A stretch of 64,000 nt of DNA from Thalassospira lucentensis. Lineage in GTDB: Bacteria > Pseudomonadota > Alphaproteobacteria > Rhodospirillales > Thalassospiraceae. The stretch covers positions 4,378,501 to 4,442,500 of the forward strand of contig NZ_CP136684.1 in NCBI RefSeq assembly GCF_032921865.1. Direction: 5' to 3'. A program made the translations under genes and the position numbers. Of the stretch, positions 1-8,700 are shown in pieces. Below the pieces are notes generated by a model, which was given only the letters and a program-made list of their open reading frames with translations, was not told the DNA's origin and did not search any database. Within the stretch, counting starts at the first letter, position 1, and each line of letters opens with the position of its first letter.

Positions 1-136
1 GATCCCGTAAATTCGATCAATTTTGTTGCAATACAATTGCTTAGTAGCGCACTATCACCAAGCCATCTTTCCGATGGCTTTGCCGGTATCGCCACATGGC
101 ACTCTGTTTTGCGTCATTAATTACGGGCCCCACAGC

Positions 137-745
137 ATGTCGGAAGTCTCTTTTTATTTCGATTTCTCGTCACCTTACGGTTATCTCGCGGCTGAACGCA
201 TTGATGCCTTTGAGGCCAGAACCGGCGTTACGGTCAACTGGTACCCGTTCATGATCGGTGCGGCCTTCAAACAGACCGGACAAAGCCCGTTATTGAGCCA
301 ACCCATTCGCGGCGATTATTTCAAACGCGACATGGAACGCTGCGCAAAAATGCAAAATACACCGTTTCAGGTCCCGGAAAAATTCCCCTATTCCGCACTG
401 GTACCGACCCGTGCCTATTACTGGATTGCGTCAACAAAACCTGCGCTAGCGATCAAGTTTGCAAAGGACGTCTATCGCGGATATTTCGCAGACGGACTGG
501 ATATGTCCGACCCGGAAGTTGTCTTTGCCACAGCCACCCGACATTCCATTGATGCCGGGGAAATCCGCGAGGCTGTTGAAAACCCGAAATGGAAGCAGCA
601 CGTCCGCGAAGTTACCAACGAAGCCATTGCACGCGGTGCCTTCGGGTCCCCGTTCTTTTTCTATGAAGAAGAAGCCTTTTTCGGGAATGACCGGCTTGAA
701 CATCTTGAACGCTGGATCAAACTGCGCAAACAGATCAGCGACTGA
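137..745 (+). CDS. 2-hydroxychromene-2-carboxylate isomerase-family protein (DsbA fold)
   Basis: This 202-residue protein fits the HCCA isomerase/DsbA-like family, glutathione-dependent enzymes that isomerise aromatic-ring catabolites. The N-terminal strand FYFDFSSPYGYL carries the SSPY motif (Ser11/Ser12) where the family has its active-site serine in place of the thioredoxin CxxC. A late segment, ARGAFGSPFFFYEEEAFFG, matches the family's cis-Pro and nucleotide-like edge. The frame is open further upstream (to base 23), but homology begins at the ATG at 137, and the upstream residues look like translated non-coding DNA. The ribosome binding site is weak. No aromatic-degradation genes lie beside it, so the true substrate is unknown; it could serve as a general glutathione S-transferase kappa-like protein. 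Confidence 0.85.
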   Translation: MSEVSFYFDFSSPYGYLAAERIDAFEARTGVTVNWYPFMIGAAFKQTGQSPLLSQPIRGDYFKRDMERCAKMQNTPFQVPEKFPYSALVPTRAYYWIASTKPALAIKFAKDVYRGYFADGLDMSDPEVVFATATRHSIDAGEIREAVENPKWKQHVREVTNEAIARGAFGSPFFFYEEEAFFGNDRLEHLERWIKLRKQISD

Positions 746-901
746 TGGCACCAGAAAACCATCGCAATCACGGCCATCTAGATCTTTGAAACATCTATGA
801 CTTTTTCGATAAAATCGCATATTCGAAATACCGTCTACCGCCCCAAATCCACGCTGTTTTTTTGATATACGTAAATTCGGTACTGGATTACCTATTTAAT
901 C

Positions 902-930
902 TTGACGTTTACGTAAACTTCCACCATAAC
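902..930 (+). promoter_or_regulatory. Candidate liu promoter with MerR/LiuR-type palindrome
   Basis: A -35-like TTGACG (902-907) runs into the perfect 12-base palindrome GTTTACGTAAAC (907-918). A -10-like CATAAC (925-930) follows at a 17-base spacing. A dyad lying between -35 and -10 is typical of MerR-family operators, and liu genes in many proteobacteria are controlled by the MerR-family regulator LiuR. The assignment to LiuR is inference, and no liuR gene is in the window. Confidence 0.5.
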
Positions 931-969
931 AGCAGTCATAAACGCCATTCACTTCGGGATAGATTCCTC

Positions 970-1005
970 ATGAAATCGATCCCTGCAACAGACGGTGTCG
1001 ATTGA
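970..1005 (+). other. Possible 11-codon upstream reading frame before liuB
   Basis: ATG at 970 opens a frame reading [11 protein letters not shown] that stops at 1003-1005, two bases before the liuB ATG. The liuB start has no clear Shine-Dalgarno sequence, so translational coupling from this frame is conceivable. It may equally be chance. Confidence 0.2.
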
Positions 1006-1007
1006 CG

Positions 1008-2618
1008 ATGACGGTTCTGAAATCTGCGGTAAATCCCCGCTCGGAAGATTTCCGCAACAATGCCCAGCAGATGGAACAACTGGTTGCCGATCTTCGTGAT
1101 CAGATCACGCAGATCAAGCTTGGCGGTGGTGAGCGCGCACGTGATCGCCACACCGGCCGCGGCAAACTTTTGCCCCGCGAACGTATCCGTCAATTGCTCG
1201 ATATCGGGTCCCCGTTCCTTGAGCTTTCCCAGCTTGCCGCCTATGGCATGTATGACGATGAAGACGTTCCTGCGGCGGGCATCATCACCGGCATTGGCAG
1301 GGTTTCAGGCGTTGAATGCGTCATCGTTGCCAATGATGCAACGGTCAAGGGCGGCTCCTATTACCCGATGACGGTCAAAAAGCATCTGCGCGCACAGGAA
1401 ATCGCACTCGAAAACAACCTGCCCTGCATTTATCTGGTGGATAGTGGCGGGGCGAACCTGCCCCGTCAGGACGATGTTTTCCCGGATCGCGATCATTTTG
1501 GCCGCATCTTTTTCAATCAGGCAACCATGTCATCCAAAGGCATTCCGCAGATCGCGGTTGTCATGGGGTCCTGTACGGCGGGCGGGGCCTATGTCCCCGC
1601 CATGTCGGATGAAAGTATTATCGTCCGCAAACAGGGCACGATCTTTTTGGGGGGGCCGCCTCTGGTGAAGGCTGCAACCGGCGAAGTCGTTTCAGCCGAA
1701 GACCTTGGCGGTGCGGATGTTCACTGTAAAACATCCGGCGTCACCGATCATTATGCACAGGATGACGCGCATGCATTGTCCATCGCACGTGATATCGTCA
1801 AGAACCTTAACTGGACGAAAAATCCCGGCCTGACCCTGACTGCACCGCGCGACCCGGCATATGACCCGCGCGAGATTTATGGCGTCATTCCAAGCGATTC
1901 CAAAAAACCCTATGACGTGCGCGAAGTCATTGCCCGCATCGTTGACGGATCGGACTTTGACGAGTTCAAGGCTCAGTATGGCACGACACTGGTTAACGGC
2001 TTTGCCCGCATTTTCGGCTATCCGGTCGGGATTATTGCCAATAACGGCATCCTGTTTTCCGAAAGTGCGCTTAAAGGCGCGCATTTCATCGAACTTTGCT
2101 GCCAGCGCGGTATTCCATTGGTGTTCCTGCAAAACATCACCGGATTCATGATTGGCCGCAAATATGAAAGCGGCGGGATTGCCAAGGATGGCGCGAAACT
2201 GGTTACCGCCGTTGCAACAGCCAAGGTTCCTAAATTCACGGTTCTGATCGGTGGATCATTTGGCGCAGGCAACTATGGCATGTGTGGCCGCGCCTATAGC
2301 CCCCGCTTCCTGTGGATGTGGCCCAATGCCCGCATTTCAGTCATGGGCGGGGAACAGGCGGCAAATGTTTTGACCCAAATCCGCGCCGATGCACAGGAAA
2401 AGCGCGGTGAAACATGGCCCATAGAAGAACAGGAAGCCTTCAAAGGCCCGATCCGCGACCAGTATGAAGAACAGGGTCACCCCTATTACGCGTCTGCGCG
2501 ACTTTGGGATGACGGGGTAATTGACCCGGCCGATACCCGCATGGTTCTTGGTCTTGGCCTTTCGGCGGCACTCAACAAACCGGTTGAGGAAACACGCTTT
2601 GGCGTGTTCCGGATGTGA
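1008..2618 (+). CDS. liuB: Methylcrotonyl-CoA carboxylase, carboxyltransferase (beta) subunit
   Basis: This 536-residue protein carries the two crotonase-like carboxyltransferase domains of MCC beta subunits. It transfers CO2 from carboxybiotin to 3-methylcrotonyl-CoA in leucine breakdown. The N-terminus (NPRSEDF, then [23 protein letters not shown]) is typical of LiuB/MccB. Acyl-CoA-binding glycine-rich stretches are visible ([38 protein letters not shown]). I chose the ATG at 1008 over an in-frame TTG at 1002 because family members begin with a short M-x-V-L segment. It is first in the liuBCDE operon, seven bases before liuC. The atuC (geranyl-CoA) paralogue is possible but less likely with liuC, liuD and liuE beside it. 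Confidence 0.93.
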   Translation: MTVLKSAVNPRSEDFRNNAQQMEQLVADLRDQITQIKLGGGERARDRHTGRGKLLPRERIRQLLDIGSPFLELSQLAAYGMYDDEDVPAAGIITGIGRVSGVECVIVANDATVKGGSYYPMTVKKHLRAQEIALENNLPCIYLVDSGGANLPRQDDVFPDRDHFGRIFFNQATMSSKGIPQIAVVMGSCTAGGAYVPAMSDESIIVRKQGTIFLGGPPLVKAATGEVVSAEDLGGADVHCKTSGVTDHYAQDDAHALSIARDIVKNLNWTKNPGLTLTAPRDPAYDPREIYGVIPSDSKKPYDVREVIARIVDGSDFDEFKAQYGTTLVNGFARIFGYPVGIIANNGILFSESALKGAHFIELCCQRGIPLVFLQNITGFMIGRKYESGGIAKDGAKLVTAVATAKVPKFTVLIGGSFGAGNYGMCGRAYSPRFLWMWPNARISVMGGEQAANVLTQIRADAQEKRGETWPIEEQEAFKGPIRDQYEEQGHPYYASARLWDDGVIDPADTRMVLGLGLSAALNKPVEETRFGVFRM

Positions 2619-2625
2619 GGCTGGC

Positions 2626-3447
2626 ATGAGCAATGTAAACACCGATAACACCGATCCATCTACCGATGCCGTGATATGCCAGATCAGCGCATCGGGTGTT
2701 GCCCGCATTACGTTGAATCGTCCGGAAATCCACAACGCGTTTGACGATGTCCTGATCGGCGATCTGACAGCCAAGCTGGATGCGCTGAATGCCGATCCGG
2801 TGGTGCGCGTGGTGATCCTGACAGGTGCAGGCAAAAGCTTTTCTGCTGGTGCCGACCTTAACTGGATGAAACGCATGGCGGGTTACAGCCATACGGAAAA
2901 CCTTGCCGATTCTCGTGCATTGGCGCGGTTGATGAAGACGCTTAATTTCTGCAGCAAACCGACCATCGGGCTTATCAACGGGGCCGCATTTGGCGGCGGA
3001 GTTGGGTTGGCCGCGTGCTGTGACATCGTGATTGCATCTGATCGGGCCAGTTTCTGCCTGTCAGAGGTCAAGCTCGGCCTGATTCCGGCGGTTATTTCGC
3101 CCTATGTGGTCGAGGCCATCGGCGTATCGCAGGCCCGTCGCTATTTTCTGACGGCGGAACGCTTTGATGCCGCGACCGCCCTTGCCATCGGATTGGTACA
3201 TGAAATTGTTTCAGGTGACGATCTGACCGCACGGGGTGATGCCATGGCAAAGCTGTTACTGGCCAATGGGCCGGGTGCCATGAATGCAGCAAAATCGCTG
3301 ATTTATGCGGTTGCCAACAAACCGATTGACGATGATGTCATTGACGATACCGCACGACGCATTGCCGATCAGCGCGCAAGCGCCGAAGGCCGTGAAGGTG
3401 TCAGTGCATTTCTTGAAAAACGCCCCCCGAAGTGGAGTGAGAATTAA
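2626..3447 (+). CDS. liuC: Methylglutaconyl-CoA hydratase (enoyl-CoA hydratase family)
   Basis: This 273-residue crotonase-fold protein very likely hydrates 3-methylglutaconyl-CoA to HMG-CoA, the step between MCC and HMG-CoA lyase. Visible family features are the substrate loop SFSAGADLNWMKRM, the oxyanion-hole stretch INGAAFGGGVGLAACCDIV, and SEVKLGLIPAVISPYV. The start at 2626 follows liuB by seven bases and gives normal family length; an open extension upstream lies inside liuB in another frame. The function rests on operon position; by sequence alone it could be a general enoyl-CoA hydratase. Confidence 0.9.
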   Translation: MSNVNTDNTDPSTDAVICQISASGVARITLNRPEIHNAFDDVLIGDLTAKLDALNADPVVRVVILTGAGKSFSAGADLNWMKRMAGYSHTENLADSRALARLMKTLNFCSKPTIGLINGAAFGGGVGLAACCDIVIASDRASFCLSEVKLGLIPAVISPYVVEAIGVSQARRYFLTAERFDAATALAIGLVHEIVSGDDLTARGDAMAKLLLANGPGAMNAAKSLIYAVANKPIDDDVIDDTARRIADQRASAEGREGVSAFLEKRPPKWSEN

Positions 3448-3449
3448 TC

Positions 3450-5453
3450 ATGCCGCGCAAAATACTGATCGCCAACCGTGGTGAAATTGCCTGCCGCGTG
3501 ATTGAAACCGCACGCCGCATGGGCATCCAGACCGTCGCAGTTTATTCCGACGCGGATGCCAATGCCCTGCATGTCAAACGTGCCGACGAAGCCTATCACA
3601 TCGGCGGTCCGGCCCCGAAAGACAGCTATCTGCGCGTTGATCGTTTACTTGAAGTCATTGCGCAATCGGGTGCCGATGCGGTTCATCCGGGTTATGGCTT
3701 CCTGTCGGAAAATGCCGTTTTTGCCGATGCGCTGGAAAAAGCCGGCTGCGTCTTTGTCGGCCCGCCGGCAAGTGCGATCCGTGCGATGGGTTCAAAATCC
3801 GAAGCCAAGAAAATCATGGGCAAGGCCGGTGTGCCGCTGGTGCCGGGCTATCACGGTGAGGATCAGGACCCGGACCTTCTGGCTGCCGAGGCGGACAAGA
3901 TCGGTTATCCGGTCCTGATCAAGGCGTCGGCAGGTGGCGGCGGCAAAGGCATGCGTGCGGTTGAAAAATCCGCCGATTTCAGAGATGCGTTGATCAGTTG
4001 CAAGCGCGAGGCTGCAAGCAGCTTTGGAGATGATCATTGCCTGATTGAAAAGCTGATCGTCAAACCGCGCCATGTTGAAATTCAGGTCTTTGCCGACAGC
4101 CATGGCAGTGCGGTTTATCTGTTTGAACGTGACTGTTCCCTACAACGCCGCCATCAGAAAGTTATTGAGGAAGCCCCTGCCCCGAACATGCCCGAAGATC
4201 TTCGCGCCGAGATGGGCAAAGCCGCCGTCGATGCTGCCAAGGCGATTGGCTATCAGGGTGCTGGCACGGTTGAATTCCTGCTTGATGCGTCGGGTGCGTT
4301 CTATTTCATGGAAATGAACACGCGGCTTCAGGTCGAACATCCGGTGACCGAGATGATCACCGGCGAGGATCTGGTCGAATGGCAATTGCGTGTTGCTGAC
4401 GGTGAAAAGCTGCCCAAGGCACAGGAAGAACTGACCATTAACGGGCATGCCTTTGAAGTCCGCCTGTATGCCGAAGACCCGCATAATGATTTCCTGCCCG
4501 CTACGGGCAGGCTTGTGCATATGCGTATGCCTGCGGCCAATGATCACGTGCGGATCGATACGGGCGTTTACGAAGGTGGCGAGGTATCCATTCATTATGA
4601 CCCGATGATCGCAAAGCTGATCACCTGGGATACGGATCGCACATCGGCACTGCGCCGGATGGCAACGGCCCTTAATGATGTGCAGATTGTCGGCGTAACG
4701 ACCAATACCGGCTTCCTTGCCAATATTGCCCGCCACCCGGCCTTCGTGCGCGGTGAGGTCGAAACCGGTTTCATCGGTCAGTATCTCGACGATCTGATCC
4801 CCGCCCCGGCGGCGCCTGACAATGATGCGCTTGCCTTTGCCGCACTTGATATCCTGATGCTTCGTGATGCCGAGGCCAAAAGCCATGCCGCACAAAGCAG
4901 CGACCCTTTTTCCCCATGGCACAGCACATCGGGATGGCGTCTGAACGATGATAATCACCATGATCTGATCCTGCGTCATGACGGGACGGACCTGAAGATC
5001 AAGGTGCATTATCGCGCAGCCGGTTATGTGATTGATATGCCCGACGGCAGTTCGATCACAGCCCACGCCGAGATTGCCGTTGATGGCACCATTCAGGCTA
5101 CCTTTGACAAGGTCCGAAAACGCGCCAGCGTCCTTCGTGATGGTAACCGCCTGACGATTTTCCGCGACGGGCGTTCTGACCGGCTGGAGATTTTTGATCC
5201 GGTTGCCGCCGCGGGCAGCCATGAAGGCACCGGCGGCGGATTAACCGCACCGATGCCCGGTAAAATCATTGCCGTGCTGGCCGAACCGGGGCAATCTGTT
5301 GTGGCGGGCGACAAGCTTGTTGTGATGGAAGCAATGAAAATGGAACACACCATTTCAGCACCGGTTTCTGGCAAGGTTCGCGAGATATTCTTTGCTGTTG
5401 GCGATCAGGTTGATGACGGCGCCGAATTGATCACCATCGAGGAGGCAGAGTAG
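3450..5453 (+). CDS. liuD: Methylcrotonyl-CoA carboxylase, biotin-carrying (alpha) subunit
   Basis: This 667-residue protein has a biotin carboxylase module (about residues 1-450: [14 protein letters not shown], the ATP-grasp glycine loop [12 protein letters not shown], and the [14 protein letters not shown] active site), a linker, and a C-terminal biotinyl domain. The biotin lysine sits in EAMKMEH near residue 630. It carboxylates biotin with ATP and bicarbonate for LiuB. It starts two bases after liuC and ends one base before liuE, so it is surely co-transcribed and probably translationally coupled. The length matches MCC alpha subunits. Confidence 0.95.
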   Translation: MPRKILIANRGEIACRVIETARRMGIQTVAVYSDADANALHVKRADEAYHIGGPAPKDSYLRVDRLLEVIAQSGADAVHPGYGFLSENAVFADALEKAGCVFVGPPASAIRAMGSKSEAKKIMGKAGVPLVPGYHGEDQDPDLLAAEADKIGYPVLIKASAGGGGKGMRAVEKSADFRDALISCKREAASSFGDDHCLIEKLIVKPRHVEIQVFADSHGSAVYLFERDCSLQRRHQKVIEEAPAPNMPEDLRAEMGKAAVDAAKAIGYQGAGTVEFLLDASGAFYFMEMNTRLQVEHPVTEMITGEDLVEWQLRVADGEKLPKAQEELTINGHAFEVRLYAEDPHNDFLPATGRLVHMRMPAANDHVRIDTGVYEGGEVSIHYDPMIAKLITWDTDRTSALRRMATALNDVQIVGVTTNTGFLANIARHPAFVRGEVETGFIGQYLDDLIPAPAAPDNDALAFAALDILMLRDAEAKSHAAQSSDPFSPWHSTSGWRLNDDNHHDLILRHDGTDLKIKVHYRAAGYVIDMPDGSSITAHAEIAVDGTIQATFDKVRKRASVLRDGNRLTIFRDGRSDRLEIFDPVAAAGSHEGTGGGLTAPMPGKIIAVLAEPGQSVVAGDKLVVMEAMKMEHTISAPVSGKVREIFFAVGDQVDDGAELITIEEAE

Positions 5454-5454
5454 T

Positions 5455-6384
5455 ATGCCCCGCCTTTCCGGTCTACCAGAGCGGGTCAAAATCGTCGAAG
5501 TCGGTCCGCGTGACGGATTGCAGAACGAAAAGACCATGGTATCGACCGACATCAAGGTCGAACTGATCCATCGCCTTTGCGATGCTGGTCTTTCGGTCAT
5601 CGAAGCCACCGCCTTTGTCAGCCCGAAATGGGTCCCGCAAATGGCCGACGCATCGGACGTCATGACCCGCATTTCGCGCAAACCGGGCGTCACCTATCCG
5701 GTTCTGGCCCCCAACCTGAAAGGCCTAGAATCCGCCATAGAGGCGGGCGCGACCGAAGTTGCGGTTTTTGGTGCGGCATCGGAAAGCTTTTCGCAGAAGA
5801 ACATCAATTGCTCCATTGCCGAAAGCCTTGATCGGTTCCGTCCGGTTGTGAGCGCCGCACGCGATGCCAACATCGCCGTGCGCGGGTATGTTTCCTGCGT
5901 TCTTGGCTGCCCGTACGAGGGCGAGATTGCCCCGCAAAAGGTCGCCGATGTCGCAAAGGCCCTGTTTGACATGGGGGCATATGAAATCAGTCTTGGCGAT
6001 ACCATCGGCACCGGCACACCGGGCAAGTCGCAGGCGATGATCGAAGCCGTCGCAACCCATGTCGCCATCGAAAACCTCGCCGCTCATTTCCACGACACTT
6101 ATGGTCAGGCATTGGCAAACCTTCTTGCCGTTCTGCAGATGGGGATTGCAACGATTGACAGCTCGGTCGCCGGGCTTGGCGGATGCCCCTATGCCAAGGG
6201 CGCAAGCGGCAATGTCGCCACTGAAGATGTCGTCTATATGCTGAATGGCTTGGGCATCGACACCGGTATCAATCTTGAAAAGCTTGCCGAAACCGGTAGC
6301 TGGATCACGGCAAAGATCGGTAGGGCATCCGAATCAAAGGCCAATCTGGCGCTAGCCGCCAAACGCGACACTGTCGGGGCCTGA
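5455..6384 (+). CDS. liuE: Hydroxymethylglutaryl-CoA lyase
   Basis: This 309-residue TIM-barrel enzyme cleaves HMG-CoA to acetyl-CoA and acetoacetate, the last step of leucine degradation. The N-terminal [10 protein letters not shown] motif and the signature [14 protein letters not shown], with the catalytic cysteine, are intact. The metal-binding histidines are in [10 protein letters not shown]. It follows liuD by one base. The usual operon partner isovaleryl-CoA dehydrogenase (liuA) is not next to it. Confidence 0.95.
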   Translation: MPRLSGLPERVKIVEVGPRDGLQNEKTMVSTDIKVELIHRLCDAGLSVIEATAFVSPKWVPQMADASDVMTRISRKPGVTYPVLAPNLKGLESAIEAGATEVAVFGAASESFSQKNINCSIAESLDRFRPVVSAARDANIAVRGYVSCVLGCPYEGEIAPQKVADVAKALFDMGAYEISLGDTIGTGTPGKSQAMIEAVATHVAIENLAAHFHDTYGQALANLLAVLQMGIATIDSSVAGLGGCPYAKGASGNVATEDVVYMLNGLGIDTGINLEKLAETGSWITAKIGRASESKANLALAAKRDTVGA

Positions 6385-6389
6385 TCGCT

Positions 6390-6884
6390 ATGGCCAGCGC
6401 CGAGACATATCGTTTCCGGCGGGCCCTCCCCAGTGATTTACCCATGATACGGCGCTGGCTGCGTGTGCCGGAAGTCGCGCGTTGGTGGGGGGATCCTGCT
6501 GAGCAAATCGAACTGATCACCGAAGACATCGAACTGCCGGAAATGGCGACACTTGTCGTATCCTATCGCAATCGCCCCTTTGCCTTTGCACAGCATTATG
6601 ATGCGCATCAATGGCCCCAACCCCATTTATCCCATTTGCCCAAAGGCACGCGCTGCATCGACGCGTTCATTGGCGCCCCCGACATGATGGGATGCGGCCA
6701 TGGGAAGATGTTCCTGCGATTGTTGGCGCAAATGCTGATTGATCGCGGTGCACCGTTGGTTGCGATTGATCCCGACCCGGAAAATGTACGAGCCCGCAAA
6801 AGCTATGAGGCCGCCGGTTTCATTGGTGACACCGAATATGAAACCGGCGATGGCCCCTGTGTTTTGATGCAGTTCAAGCCATAG
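6390..6884 (+). CDS. GNAT acetyltransferase, AAC(6')-like
   Basis: This 164-residue GNAT-fold protein resembles the AAC(6')/RimJ-type group. The N-terminal FRRALPSDLPMIRRWLRVPEVARWW and the acetyl-CoA-binding stretch around MGCGHGKMFLRLL are typical, followed by the late IDPDPENVRARKSYEAAGF motif. It begins five bases after liuE, so it is probably read from the liu transcript, although a link to leucine catabolism is not obvious. The substrate is unknown: a small amine, an aminoglycoside or a protein N-terminus are all possible. It converges on the chemoreceptor gene with only five bases between the stop codons. Confidence 0.8.
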   Translation: MASAETYRFRRALPSDLPMIRRWLRVPEVARWWGDPAEQIELITEDIELPEMATLVVSYRNRPFAFAQHYDAHQWPQPHLSHLPKGTRCIDAFIGAPDMMGCGHGKMFLRLLAQMLIDRGAPLVAIDPDPENVRARKSYEAAGFIGDTEYETGDGPCVLMQFKP

Positions 6885-6889
6885 ACAGA

Positions 6890-8560
6890 CTAGGCCGCCT
6901 TGACTGCAGTCAGGAAAGTTTCAACCTTTAGCTGCAGGGTTTCAGCCTGTTCGGACAGCTCACCCGACGCATTCAAAACTTGCTCAGCAGCGGCACCGGT
7001 TGATGTTGCAGCTTCATTAACACCGTGAATATTTTCAGTTACCTCGCTTGTTCCGGCTGATGCCTGCTGAACATTTCGAGTGATCTCCTCGGTCGCAGCC
7101 CCCTGCTGCTCGACCGCGCTTGCAATCGTTGCTGCAATCTCGCTGATTTCGGCAATCGTACTGCCGATGGAATCAATCGCAACCACCGCACCTTCTGTTT
7201 CTGTCTGAATTCCGGTGATCTGGGCGGTAATTTGTTCAGTTGCCTTTGATGTCGCATTGGCCAGATTCTTGACCTCGGCCGCAACCACAGCAAAACCTTT
7301 GCCCGCCTCGCCTGCCCGCGCGGCTTCAATCGTTGCATTCAACGCCAGAAGGTTGGTTTGTGCGGCAATGTCGCTGATCAATCCAACCACATCACCGATC
7401 TTCTGGGCAGCTTCTGCAAGCCCGCGTACCTGCGCGTTGGTATTCTCCGCCTCGGACACAGCCTTGCTTGCCACTTGTGCAGACTGATTGACCTGATGAC
7501 TGATTTCGGAAATCGAGGCGCTGAGCTCCTCAGACGCGCTGGCGACGGTTTGAACGTTGTTTGATGCCTGCTCGGCTGCGGCCGACACCACCGTCGCCTG
7601 TCGGCTGGTTTCCTCAGCCGTCGCCGTCATTGACGTTGCTGTCGCCTGCATTTCTGTCGCGGCCGAAGAAACACTATTCAGTACAGCAGAAACATCCGCA
7701 TCAAAATCGTTGGTCAGCTTCTCAATTGTTTTTGCACGGGCTTCCCGCTGTCTCTGAGCTTCTGCTTCCTGCCCTGCAAGCTGTTCTGCTCGGATCATGT
7801 TTTCTTTAAAGACCAGAACTGCTTTTGCCATATCACCAATCTCGTCACGGTGATCCTGACCGGGAATGCCTATTGTTTTGTCACCACTTGCCAACTTATT
7901 CATTGCATCCGTGATGGCACGCACAGGCCTTGAAATGCCAGCACCAATGAGCCACGCTGCGAGTATCCCGATCAAGACGGCAATTGCCGCGAGAACTTCG
8001 GCTGTAATAACAGCATCCTCAAGAGCCTTGGCAGCATTAGGACCAAGCTGGTCCTGTTCCGCCTTGATCTCGAGCTTGAGCTTTTCCAGATTTTGGGCAA
8101 TGACAGGCCCGATACGGTCAAGCGCACCAGACACAAGAGCATCACGCCCAGCATCCGATGCGTCCATGGCGGCGACTTTGTTAAAGGTTTCAAGATATTC
8201 TTTTAAAGCAGCATCTGCTGAAACCGCAACTTCGCGGCGGGCAGGTTCGTCAATCATGGTTGCAAGTTCGTTATTCAAATCAATTGCCGACTGCAACCGG
8301 CTCGATACCGTGTCTTTTGACGCTTGCTTTCCGCTAAGCAGAAAATCTTTCACCGCTACACGTGCTTCCAGCAAATTGGCCTGAACCCGCCCGGCTTGAT
8401 TGGATTGCAGCGCTGTCGCCCGATAACGCGTAAAATCGTCATCTGCACTGCTTAAGGATGCGACCGCCAACACCGACATCAATACAAGTAAAAGGAGAAC
8501 AATACCAAATCCACCAAAGACCTTCGGTGCAATTTTAAATCGTTTTAGAATATTTGTCAT
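6890..8560 (-). CDS. Methyl-accepting chemotaxis protein
   Basis: This transmembrane chemoreceptor has about 556 residues. A first membrane segment follows the start (FGIVLLLLVLMSVLAVASL). Next comes a helical periplasmic sensor of about 150 residues in the four-helix-bundle style, a second membrane segment (VLAAIAVLIGILAAWLIG), a HAMP domain beginning SRPVRAITDAMNKLASGDK, and the cytoplasmic signalling coiled coil. The conserved hairpin tip reads NATIEAARAGEAGKGFAVVA, which binds CheA/CheW. I chose the ATG at 8560; a GTG at 8587 is in frame but adds a non-family tail. No ligand can be named. A CRP-type palindrome lies about 75 bases upstream. Confidence 0.93.
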   Translation of the reverse strand: MTNILKRFKIAPKVFGGFGIVLLLLVLMSVLAVASLSSADDDFTRYRATALQSNQAGRVQANLLEARVAVKDFLLSGKQASKDTVSSRLQSAIDLNNELATMIDEPARREVAVSADAALKEYLETFNKVAAMDASDAGRDALVSGALDRIGPVIAQNLEKLKLEIKAEQDQLGPNAAKALEDAVITAEVLAAIAVLIGILAAWLIGAGISRPVRAITDAMNKLASGDKTIGIPGQDHRDEIGDMAKAVLVFKENMIRAEQLAGQEAEAQRQREARAKTIEKLTNDFDADVSAVLNSVSSAATEMQATATSMTATAEETSRQATVVSAAAEQASNNVQTVASASEELSASISEISHQVNQSAQVASKAVSEAENTNAQVRGLAEAAQKIGDVVGLISDIAAQTNLLALNATIEAARAGEAGKGFAVVAAEVKNLANATSKATEQITAQITGIQTETEGAVVAIDSIGSTIAEISEIAATIASAVEQQGAATEEITRNVQQASAGTSEVTENIHGVNEAATSTGAAAEQVLNASGELSEQAETLQLKVETFLTAVKAA

Positions 8561-8594
8561 TTTCCGTACCCCATAATGTTTCGCCACCCTTCGC

Positions 8595-8600
8595 GTTATA
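8595..8600 (-). promoter_or_regulatory. Candidate -10 element of the chemoreceptor gene
   Basis: TATAAC on the minus strand lies about 35 bases before the chosen ATG. The -35 match is weak (TGAAAT at 17 bases), which would fit activator dependence on the nearby CRP-type site. Confidence 0.35.
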
Positions 8601-8624
8601 TGGGATACAGAAAAATGATTTCAT

Positions 8625-8649
8625 TGTGAATAATGTGACCTTATTCACA
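8625..8649. promoter_or_regulatory. CRP/FNR-family binding site candidate
   Basis: TGTGA-N6-TCACA is present perfectly at 8634-8649. It sits within a larger inverted repeat of TGTGAATAA (8625-8633) and TTATTCACA (8641-8649). Its centre is about 53 bases upstream of the predicted transcript start of the chemoreceptor gene. This matches the consensus for cAMP receptor protein relatives; the cognate regulator is not in the window. Confidence 0.55.
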
Positions 8650-8700
8650 CCAAACAAATCCGGACATCTCACCAGAAATCCGCTTTAAACTTCACTTACC

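Larger units (their letters stand above)
746..1007. other. Intergenic region upstream of the liu operon
   Basis: This 262-base AT-richer gap separates the isomerase gene from liuB. It holds a candidate promoter with an internal palindrome (902-930), a related TACGTAAA-type half site near 868-875, and a tiny reading frame at 970-1005 that ends just before the liuB start. I see no RNA gene or terminator hairpin. Confidence 0.6.

Noticed and set aside
1002..1007. TTG start for liuB
   Set aside because: The ATG two codons later fits the family N-terminus and normal start preference.
4140..5222. 360-codon minus-strand frame inside liuD
   Set aside because: It is antisense to a clearly conserved gene; its composition reflects the opposite strand's codon bias.
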